Source: CAZFGK01 sp964518635
Lineage (GTDB): Bacteria > Zixibacteria > MSB-5A5 > GN15 > FEB-12
Assembly (NCBI GenBank): GCA_964518635.1
Contig: CAZFGK010000022.1
Coordinates: forward strand, 1-41,977
Length of the DNA: 41,977 nucleotides
Direction of reading: 5' to 3'
Under the pieces are notes generated by a model. The model was not told where the DNA came from, did not search any database, and saw only the letters and a program-made list of their open reading frames with translations. Every line of letters begins with the position of its first letter. The first letter of the stretch is position 1. Positions 11,053 through 18,562 of the stretch are shown here, one piece after another. The position numbers were made by a program, and so were the translations under genes.

Positions 11053-13713
11053 CTATTTCAAGAAGAGCATCTTCTTGGATTCACGGGTTTCGCCGACCGA
11101 CAGACGATAGAGATAGACTCCGGTCGCGACACGCGAGCCGTAATCATCGGTGGCATTCCATTCATAGCGATAGTTCCCGGGGGTGAGCTCTTCATTCACC
11201 AGAGTCTTCACCTGTTGGCCGAGGACGTTATAAATTTCAAGGACAACTGCTTCTCTCTCCGTTGATCCACCTTCCGAGCCGACCGCGAATTCAATGATGG
11301 TCGTCGGATTAAACGGATTCGGATAATTCTGCTTGAGTGCAAAACTGGTCGGAAGCGGCGGCTCTATTCCGGTGACGGTGACGGCGAGGGCTTCCCCGGT
11401 CGCGAGCATGGCGTCGCTCAAGCGAATCTTACTTCGGTCATCCGCTTTCAGATTCCCTTTCGCCGTGATTGGAATCTTGATCAGATTCGCAAATCCCTGC
11501 TGCAGCTGCTCATGAGTCGAATAGATTTTTGAAGTGTAGAGCAGGAGCTTGATCTTGCCCGCGCCATTGTCACGATATTGCAGCGAGAAGTTTCGTCTGA
11601 TCGCCTGATCGACATTCAACTGCGGTTTCCCGAGCAGCACGGTTCGTGGATCATACGAAAGCTCAAGCTGTACACCTGCGACCTCAGTCGACAGATCGGA
11701 GCTGATGAACAATGTCCCCTGATCACCACTGACAAGATCAGCATGCGCCAGAGCCACTGATGATGGCAGAGCGTTAGACGGTTGCGGCGGAGCCGGAACA
11801 ATATTGCCGTTGAAGATCAGATCGATATCGGCGACCAGATCGAAGACATTGACATCATTGTTGATCACGATGTCAGCAGCGGCAAACTGACGGGGGTTCA
11901 GTGTCACTGAGTCGATAATCGAGCCGACGATATTGACCACGTCCGCGACGTTGACGTCACGATCAAGGTTGACATCCCCCGGGCAATCGACCTGAATGAC
12001 GCCGTCATCAGTTTTGAATGTATCCGCCGGAATATTCGGGTTCGGGTCGAATGATTCGAAACCGGAGTCGATGGTGATGACATAGTCATCCGTACAGATC
12101 GCCGAAGAATCAATCGAGAACCAGCCATTCATGACTACGGTGCTGGAGCCGTCAACGACCGGTTCATTGTTGAGACCGAAAGTGATCACTCGCACTTTCC
12201 CCGGAGTCTGTCCGACGTTGTCGTAGATCACGTAATCAGGAATCCGATCGGTGACTGAGAATGAATCAAGGGTGATCTGATTCTGCGGATATCCCATGTC
12301 AAACTGGATACCATAGACCGACTTAGTCGAGACCATGTTGATCGGGAACTTAATACCGGGTGTACCACGCAGACCACCGACTGGTGCCTGGCCGGGTGCA
12401 GAGGTAGTAAAGAGTCGATCAATCGGGAGAGCGGTAACATTGATAGTGACGGTGTTTGAGCCTGTGTTCACAGAGTTGGTTGCGTTGAACGATATGACGA
12501 ATGACTGGTTCTGCTGAGATGTATTTGGAGTAAAGCTGAATGTTCCAGAAACCGGATTCGGACCGATAACCGGATTTGTAGGACCAAAAGTCGCATTCGT
12601 AGGAAGTGATCCGGGACTCAAAGAGATATTTCCTGCTACGGTACTACTTGCGTTGACCGAAAATGAGACTGTCTGTCCCGGATTTATCGAATAGACACTC
12701 GTGTTCGGTGAGAATGATACAACTGGAGTTCCGCCTCCGGTTCCGCCGGATACTGTAACACTTACTGACGCAGAGTCAACCGCCGCTCCTTTGAATGCAA
12801 ATAGTTTGTAGCTTGTTGGGTTGACTGTAGATGAGACGATTGTTGATCCCGAAAGCGAAAACGTTGGCAGTCCTAGTCGTACGCTGTTCTGTGTTATAAA
12901 CAATGAATCAGCGTTGGTAACGGTCCAGGACAGAGTGGTCAATCCACCACTCGTTACCGTAAGCGGACTGCCAGTGAAAACGATCGTTGGTTTTGGTGGT
13001 GTTGTGTCGGAAATGAATTGCATCGTACCGGTGAAATTTCTCGGAAAGATGGCGAAGTCAAATGATGTCACGCCGTCAAACCAGACCTGAGACATTTCCC
13101 CCTGATTACAACCGACAAAAAGAGTATCCGGCGGAAATCCTGAGGAGTCAATATTACCGATAATATCAGTCCGTGGCAGCGTGAAACGCGCCGTATCGGT
13201 GAGATGCCCGAGAGTCGGTTTCACGGCAAACGGCAGATAAAACGCCACACCCGTATCGGCGGGAATTGTATCTCCCGTATTATCAAGCTGCGGACCCATG
13301 AAGACCGACGCCACGTCTGCTTTTCCTTCAAACGAACTTGCAAAGAACTGAGACAAATTGAGCACGGAAGCAAGTCGTCCGGCCGGTATCACTCGTTTGA
13401 ATACAGGATCCGGAAAGCCGGAATTGTTCGTATCGGCCAGAATGGTGAGCTTGGAGGTGTCGTATTTGATCAGAAATCGAAAACCGACGGTCAGCGAGTC
13501 ATTCTCAAAATAGAATGGCATCAATACCGTATCGCCGGGGCGACCACGAAAATTCAGGATGCGCATGAGCTCACCCGGCGATTGGCTGATATTGGCGCAC
13601 TTCAACTGTGCGTTGGCTCGTTCAGGCGCAAATCCCAGAACCATCAATCCCAGCAACAGAACAGAAGCAACTCGTGACAATGTTTTCATCATGTGTGGAC
13701 TCACTCTTCCCAC
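11053..13713 (-). CDS. Secreted multi-domain cohesin-like/dockerin-like protein with type IX-like sorting domain
   Basis: A protein of 886 residues from the GTG at 13713 (AGGA 7 bases upstream); an ATG at 13692 would give MMKTLSRVASVLLLG and is equally possible. After the signal peptide, a cohesin-like sandwich (about 45-210: GDTVLMPFYF, VGFRFLIKYDTSKL) is followed by an Ig-like domain (245-325), a He_PIG-like domain (330-425), a second cohesin-like domain (about 430-570: GIKFPINMVSTKSVYGIQF), a dockerin-like pair (about 575-650: GDVNLDRDVNVADVV, then NNDVNVFDLV), a third cohesin-like domain (660-790: GVQLELSYDPRTV) and a sorting domain (NYPNPFNP, YNVLGQQV, GVYLYRL, ending KKMLFLK). Its start lies 8 bases after the stop of the 13722 gene and its stop 20 bases before the giant gene. 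Cohesin-like calls rest on fold pattern, not on alignment. Confidence 0.8.
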   Translation of the reverse strand: MGRVSPHMMKTLSRVASVLLLGLMVLGFAPERANAQLKCANISQSPGELMRILNFRGRPGDTVLMPFYFENDSLTVGFRFLIKYDTSKLTILADTNNSGFPDPVFKRVIPAGRLASVLNLSQFFASSFEGKADVASVFMGPQLDNTGDTIPADTGVAFYLPFAVKPTLGHLTDTARFTLPRTDIIGNIDSSGFPPDTLFVGCNQGEMSQVWFDGVTSFDFAIFPRNFTGTMQFISDTTPPKPTIVFTGSPLTVTSGGLTTLSWTVTNADSLFITQNSVRLGLPTFSLSGSTIVSSTVNPTSYKLFAFKGAAVDSASVSVTVSGGTGGGTPVVSFSPNTSVYSINPGQTVSFSVNASSTVAGNISLSPGSLPTNATFGPTNPVIGPNPVSGTFSFTPNTSQQNQSFVISFNATNSVNTGSNTVTINVTALPIDRLFTTSAPGQAPVGGLRGTPGIKFPINMVSTKSVYGIQFDMGYPQNQITLDSFSVTDRIPDYVIYDNVGQTPGKVRVITFGLNNEPVVDGSSTVVMNGWFSIDSSAICTDDYVITIDSGFESFDPNPNIPADTFKTDDGVIQVDCPGDVNLDRDVNVADVVNIVGSIIDSVTLNPRQFAAADIVINNDVNVFDLVADIDLIFNGNIVPAPPQPSNALPSSVALAHADLVSGDQGTLFISSDLSTEVAGVQLELSYDPRTVLLGKPQLNVDQAIRRNFSLQYRDNGAGKIKLLLYTSKIYSTHEQLQQGFANLIKIPITAKGNLKADDRSKIRLSDAMLATGEALAVTVTGIEPPLPTSFALKQNYPNPFNPTTIIEFAVGSEGGSTEREAVVLEIYNVLGQQVKTLVNEELTPGNYRYEWNATDDYGSRVATGVYLYRLSVGETRESKKMLFLK

Positions 13714-13721
13714 CTTTGTTC

Positions 13722-16232
13722 CTATTTCATGAGCAGCATTTTGCGGGTGGCTGTCTCACCGCGTGTGGTTAGACGATAGAAATAGAGACCAGATGCGACC
13801 GTCTGACCGGTTGCATCAGTTCCATCCCACCGCACATCATGCTGACCGGCTTCGAAATCACGATTCGCAAGAATACGTACTTCCTGACCGGCAATATTAT
13901 GTATCACGAGTTCCACTGGGCCGGAGGCCGACAGTGAAAAACGAATGTTCGTTTCCGGATTAAAGGGATTCGGATAATTCTGATCGAGGGCAAATGAAGT
14001 CGGCAGAGAAATCGACCCAGTGCTGAACTGGACGCGAAGCTCTTCCCCACGATCAGTCGATCCGGCGACGATGAGTTCCTCGGTAGTGAGTTCAGACGGG
14101 ATCGTCAATAAGGTGAGCTCACCGGACGGAATGCTGTTCCCGCTGAGAGAATAGATGAGCACTCGTAAGGTGTCCCCACTTGATTGTGCGGCAAGTGTCA
14201 TATTGGAAAGTGTGGTGCTGATCGACTGCGGGTCGATTCCTGTTGCATGCGGAAAAGTCAGCAACAATGCACCCGTCGCTTCTGAGGAAACATATCGGAC
14301 ATTCTGACTTGTCGAATTCTCATCCGATTTTTCAATAGTCAATTCCGCCTGATGCTCACTACCAGCTGAGGCAATCGACGGTGCTGATGAGCCCTGGACA
14401 ATGATGCTGATCAATCGAACAAGATCACTGATTGACGCAACGATCCCGTCGTTATTGACATCAGAATTGGCATACTGAACGAGATTGAATGGATAGGTAA
14501 CCGGATCGATGATGAAGTTGGTAAAATAGATCGCGTCACCAATTTCGTACGGGAGCCCATTTTGATTAATATCGCCGGTGACAATATCACCGATCGAATT
14601 AATCGAGACCAGACCATTTGAGAAACTGATTTCAGAACGATTGAGTGGCACTCCATTCGGATCAAGCAGCGTATTCAGAATCAGATTCTGGAGTTCGAAT
14701 CGGGTCGGTACACTGAGTCCCGCGTAGTTCAAATCACTGCCGACCTGAAAGCGGAGATTCACGATGATGCCGGAACCGCTGCCAAGGGGAGGGGTGACTT
14801 CACCGAATGGAAGATCGGTCTTCCCCCGAATATACAAATGCCCCTTTACACCACTATAGTTATTGGTAAAGGTGAACTCTTCAAAAGCTGCTGAACGAGT
14901 GCCATCCCGATTAACTGAGAGAAGTCCCATCAAGGTCGGGTCATAGGCGATCAACAGTTCATAACCAGTGATCGGATTGAGGTTGCTCAGACGAATCGGC
15001 AATGTGAAGGTCGAACCAAGATTCACTGCGATAGAATCAAGTGACAATTGATAGACCAGTGCCTGCTCGACAGTAAGAACCGTTGACACAGTATCGGCTC
15101 CACCCTGCGGATCTCGCCCAATCACTGAGATTACATATGTTCCAGAATCAGCGAGGACCGTTCCCCAGTTGAACTCGCCGCTGTTGCTATTCAACGTTGC
15201 GCCATCAGGAAGAGAGATCGCTTGATAGGTGATCGATTCAAAATCTGGATCGTTTCCATTAACATCAAATGAAACCGGCAATCCCGCTTTGACATTGCTG
15301 GTTGCAGGCGCACTTAGAACTGGGAGGCGATTTCGATTGATGACAGTCACCGCAAATGACTCAAGGCTGTTGGTTTTCCCGTCACTGACTTTCATCGTCA
15401 TCGTAAAGGGGGAACCATCAGCTGAGTGAGGGCCGACGAAATCGGGCTGCCAACTGAGTGTCGCGGTTCCATTCGCGTGATCGGTGAGCATCGCACCGGA
15501 GGGCTTACTCGTCGCGCTGAATGTCAGCGGATCGGCATCAAGGTCGGAGGCGACGAGATTGAGTGAGAGTGTTTCCCCTTCGAGAATACTCAGATCAGCA
15601 AGCGGACTGAACAGGGGCTGACGATTCGCCGGACGATATACAACATTCCCGGCAACGAATGCAGGACGAATCGTCGCAGCGGTTCCTGCCTCAGCCATCA
15701 CAAGCTCACCGCTTGGTGCATAGAACAATGAATCTATTGAAGTCGAATCGCCGGGGAGTAAGCCGGTGACAGTGAACTTTGCGGTAAACAACAATCCATC
15801 CCCGGGTTGAATTGCATTCTCCTGAATACGGATCACGCCGACAAGAAAATGCCCGGGGGCCGATGCCACCGGATTCGGTGCGACAAGTCGGGTGGCAATA
15901 TGGGATGCACGAGAATTTGTAAAATCAATGCCGGTGAGAGTCAGTTTTGTCTCATCAAAGGAAAGAGGAATCGTCACAGAGCCGATCTGCTCATCATTTT
16001 TAAGCAGGACTCGGACTGAGAACTGCACCGAACCGCTTTCAGTTGCCTGCACGACCGTTCTTTCGATCGTGACCACATCCAGCTCTCCAAACGGATCGAC
16101 CGGACCAGCGAAGAGCGACATCGGCGCAATCGCCAAAGTCGCAATCCAGACGACCGAGCAAACACAGAGGTTTGCTCCGGCGGTCAGGCCGGTTTTTATC
16201 CGTGAGATGTGGGCTGTGCTATTCTTCATCAT
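13722..16232 (-). CDS. Secreted cohesin-like/Ig/dockerin-like protein with type IX-like sorting domain
   Basis: A protein of 836 residues from the ATG at 16232 (MMKNSTAHISR); upstream extension to a TTG at 16283 is less likely. A long signal region ends SLFAGP. Next come a cohesin-like domain (about 50-200: GSVTIPLSFDETKLTL), two He_PIG-like Ig repeats (about 200-390: EGETLSLNLVASDLDADPL and a second copy), a second cohesin-like domain (about 400-550: ITGYELLIAYDPTLMGLL), a dockerin-like pair (about 555-620: GDINQNGLPYEIGDAI, SDVNNDGI), a linker domain, and the sorting domain (NYPNPFNPETNIRF, GLYFYRL, TRKMLLMK). It is the first gene of the operon that runs on to 11053 and 5350. The ribosome site is weak (GAAG). 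Confidence 0.8.
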   Translation of the reverse strand: MMKNSTAHISRIKTGLTAGANLCVCSVVWIATLAIAPMSLFAGPVDPFGELDVVTIERTVVQATESGSVQFSVRVLLKNDEQIGSVTIPLSFDETKLTLTGIDFTNSRASHIATRLVAPNPVASAPGHFLVGVIRIQENAIQPGDGLLFTAKFTVTGLLPGDSTSIDSLFYAPSGELVMAEAGTAATIRPAFVAGNVVYRPANRQPLFSPLADLSILEGETLSLNLVASDLDADPLTFSATSKPSGAMLTDHANGTATLSWQPDFVGPHSADGSPFTMTMKVSDGKTNSLESFAVTVINRNRLPVLSAPATSNVKAGLPVSFDVNGNDPDFESITYQAISLPDGATLNSNSGEFNWGTVLADSGTYVISVIGRDPQGGADTVSTVLTVEQALVYQLSLDSIAVNLGSTFTLPIRLSNLNPITGYELLIAYDPTLMGLLSVNRDGTRSAAFEEFTFTNNYSGVKGHLYIRGKTDLPFGEVTPPLGSGSGIIVNLRFQVGSDLNYAGLSVPTRFELQNLILNTLLDPNGVPLNRSEISFSNGLVSINSIGDIVTGDINQNGLPYEIGDAIYFTNFIIDPVTYPFNLVQYANSDVNNDGIVASISDLVRLISIIVQGSSAPSIASAGSEHQAELTIEKSDENSTSQNVRYVSSEATGALLLTFPHATGIDPQSISTTLSNMTLAAQSSGDTLRVLIYSLSGNSIPSGELTLLTIPSELTTEELIVAGSTDRGEELRVQFSTGSISLPTSFALDQNYPNPFNPETNIRFSLSASGPVELVIHNIAGQEVRILANRDFEAGQHDVRWDGTDATGQTVASGLYFYRLTTRGETATRKMLLMK

Positions 16233-16685
16233 GTGTTCAACTTCGCAACAGGTTGCCGCATGCAGACAGACCACGGGCAGCAACCCGATAGCTCAATCAG
16301 CAACTGGCAGACCAGTCGACTACTTTCGCTCATCGATTCCCTGCCAATCCTTTGGCATGAAACCAATCTCAATTTCCCGTTTACTTCACTCCGGAGATAC
16401 CGCCATAACTCGCCAGCCGCCATTCAGTTGGCAGATCGGGCGATTTGCGGTGTCCTCGACTGTGCTCGTCCTGATCAGTTCGGTATGACGTTCCCTGTTC
16501 TATTTACTACAGCCGGGGAGAGGGCCGTTATTCGTGCTTCGTTTACCGCATTACACAAATACTCGTACTTGTGCAATGCTCTGCATATTTCAATTTGGTG
16601 AGTTCGACGTGAAAAAAGCCCTTTTGCTGGGTCAATTTCAGACCCGTTGGTGAGCTTGATTCTACGGCGTACCGTACCGAATGAG
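16233..16685 (-). promoter_or_regulatory. Long 5' leader of the three-gene operon
   Basis: About 450 bases between the predicted promoter and the ATG at 16232, without a gene of its own. Two hairpins stand out. Near the start, GGGTC/GACCC (16645-16641 with 16633-16629, loop 7) is followed within about 20 bases by a minus-strand T tract (16617-16612), resembling an attenuator. Further on, a 10-bp stem with one G-T pair lies at 16549-16558 with 16569-16578 (loop 10). Neither matches a riboswitch class I can name. Confidence 0.35.
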
Positions 16686-16714
16686 AGTATAGCATCTTTT
16701 TGTTGACTTTGCAA
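16686..16714 (-). promoter_or_regulatory. Sigma-70-like promoter of the 13722/11053/5350 operon
   Basis: On the minus strand, TTGCAA (16714-16709) and TATACT (16691-16686) are spaced by 17 bases. It lies 45 bases beyond the stop codon of the 16759-18426 gene, and no terminator is visible between them, so some readthrough from upstream is also possible. Confidence 0.5.
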
Positions 16715-16758
16715 TCTTCCAGCAGCCAATCGCAAGAATTGAATAGCGGGGGAAATGG

Positions 16759-18426
16759 TCATTTTCCGCCCTCAATCTCGCCCTGACCTGGTATCGTTGG
16801 TCCGACGTTCCCATACACAATCTCCCCCATGAGAATCAGATCAGCGATGGTCAGCGGGATTCCATCCCTATTGATGTCGGATACCACAGTTGAACCCATT
16901 TTGTGGCTGCCAAATGCAGGTAGACCTACATGAAAATAGTCAATGAACATGACCAGATCGGCGAGCTCGTAGCGGATATCGTTCATATTGATATCACCGA
17001 GCAAGTCGATTGGATTCGAGCAAGAAATGCTGATTTGCCCGTTCTCAAAGAGTATGTCGCTGAAAATCGGCCTAGGGGTATTGGGTATGAAGCAGCTATC
17101 CAGACTTCCGAGAAAGTTTGGAAATGTTACTGGTTCTTGATCAATGATGCAGTCCGGAGAAATAGTGCTTTGTGAAGGGCACTCGGACACCCCCCAATCA
17201 AGAAAGAAGAAGGTATCCTGATTATATGAACTCAGTGAATTGTCACCGCACTCATTCCAGATGAATCGAATCGGTGCACTGTTGCAGGCGAAGGCTTGAG
17301 ATTCCGAAAATTTCAGATAGAATTTTGCCAGACTTGGTGCAAGCGTATCAGGTGCGGCAACAGCGGAGCAGTTCTCGTCCTCAAGCGAACCGTGAAGACG
17401 ATGAATTCCCACTACACGAATTCGGCGGTAAAGCTTCCCATCAACTTCAACAGGTGAAAACACGCGATAGGTGAAATAGTCCCAGTCGGTGTCAACGATA
17501 CAGGAGCCACGAACAATGCTGTCGATTTCGATGACTCCCTCGGGTACTCCGATCTGAAAATCGAAAGCGTTAAAACCCTTCTCTTCGTCGATTCCTCTGA
17601 CCAGAAGATCAATGCGAGCATGAACGCCTGATTGAATTTCTTTTTCCGAAATTTCAAAGACGTATGGAGGAAGATCCCTGCCCGTAACATAATACTCACA
17701 GCTGTCTGCAGCTCCTGCTTCATCAGTAGTGATGATCAAATATGAGAGCGGTTGGGGGAGTAACAAATCTTCAGAAATGAGTTTGATTGCGACCACGCCA
17801 GTGGTTGGATGAATTTGGTAAATCCCTCCAATCCCCGAACTCAGTGGGACGATGCTGTATGTAGACGTTCCGCAATCGTCAGTGTGATTGAAGTCACGAA
17901 AAGAGAATTTTCCAACGAGTACAGAATCTGAAAGACCACATCCCGAAGTCAGTACCGGTCTTTGATTCGTTATCTGGATTTCCGCAGTGCACTTCGCTTT
18001 TCCGCGTGCGGTTACAGCACGAATGGTTACAGAGAGAGAAACACCTGCATCGCTGGCGGTTGCTCCAGCCCATGTCCAGAGTCCTGTTGATGGATTTACT
18101 GATCCGGGACCACTTGCGAGTTCATATGTGATGGTATCTCCGTCCGGATCTGTGGCATCAAAGTCGAAGTAAAATGTATTGCAGTGACTATTCGTAATTG
18201 GAGACGTCGGGCAATTGGTGAACTCAGGCGGTTTGGCGAACACGAGTGACGCGTTTAGTAATATGAATGTAAAAAGTATTGAAAGTAGATTTCCAGGATG
18301 ATTTGAGAGAGAGGGTATTTGCAACCGGAGTTTCGAGAGATTGAAAGAAACGCGGCGAGAGGCGCGCTTGTCGTGAACTGAGAATTCTACCAGACCATCA
18401 ATCATGTGGAGAAAGATCGCTTTCAT
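16759..18426 (-). CDS. Secreted Ig/cohesin-like/dockerin-like protein lacking a sorting domain (paralogue of 18563-21160)
   Basis: A protein of 555 residues. The N terminus is a long basic stretch and then a hydrophobic segment (LLSILFTFILLNASLVFA), a probable signal peptide with an unusually long n-region; a shorter form could start at MIDGLVEF. Then follow Ig-like repeats (FTNCPTSPITNSHCNTF, ATDPDGDTITYEL, NHTDDCGTSTYSI), a cohesin-like domain (GVHARIDLLVRGIDEEKG) and a dockerin-like pair (GDINMNDIRYELADLV, SDINRDGIPLTIADLI). All these match the middle of the 18563 protein in order. It lacks that protein's N-terminal domain of about 200 residues and its entire sorting domain, ending GQGEIEGGK. 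It follows the terminator of no gene directly: the 18563 gene is downstream in coordinates and upstream in transcription only on the other side of 18514-18544. The ribosome site is a weak GAAAG run. Confidence 0.75.
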   Translation of the reverse strand: MKAIFLHMIDGLVEFSVHDKRASRRVSFNLSKLRLQIPSLSNHPGNLLSILFTFILLNASLVFAKPPEFTNCPTSPITNSHCNTFYFDFDATDPDGDTITYELASGPGSVNPSTGLWTWAGATASDAGVSLSVTIRAVTARGKAKCTAEIQITNQRPVLTSGCGLSDSVLVGKFSFRDFNHTDDCGTSTYSIVPLSSGIGGIYQIHPTTGVVAIKLISEDLLLPQPLSYLIITTDEAGAADSCEYYVTGRDLPPYVFEISEKEIQSGVHARIDLLVRGIDEEKGFNAFDFQIGVPEGVIEIDSIVRGSCIVDTDWDYFTYRVFSPVEVDGKLYRRIRVVGIHRLHGSLEDENCSAVAAPDTLAPSLAKFYLKFSESQAFACNSAPIRFIWNECGDNSLSSYNQDTFFFLDWGVSECPSQSTISPDCIIDQEPVTFPNFLGSLDSCFIPNTPRPIFSDILFENGQISISCSNPIDLLGDINMNDIRYELADLVMFIDYFHVGLPAFGSHKMGSTVVSDINRDGIPLTIADLILMGEIVYGNVGPTIPGQGEIEGGK

Positions 18427-18513
18427 TTTCTTTCTTTCGTGTCACTGATCAGTTGGGTCTTGGCGCATTCTCCTTCTTAAGAGACCGTGTAACATGCTTT
18501 TCGTTCGATAAGA

Positions 18514-18544
18514 AACCGGACCGGGGACGAACCCCGGTCCGGTT
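18514..18544 (-). terminator. Strong terminator hairpin of the 18563-21160 gene
   Basis: A perfect 13-bp GC-rich stem (18514-18526 with 18532-18544) with a 5-base loop starts 18 bases after the stop codon at 18563. The minus-strand tail is a short T run (TTTCTTATC). The remaining 18427-18513 spacer must hold any promoter for the 16759 gene; none is convincing. Confidence 0.85.
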
Positions 18545-18562
18545 ATCAGTCAAAGACTCAAA

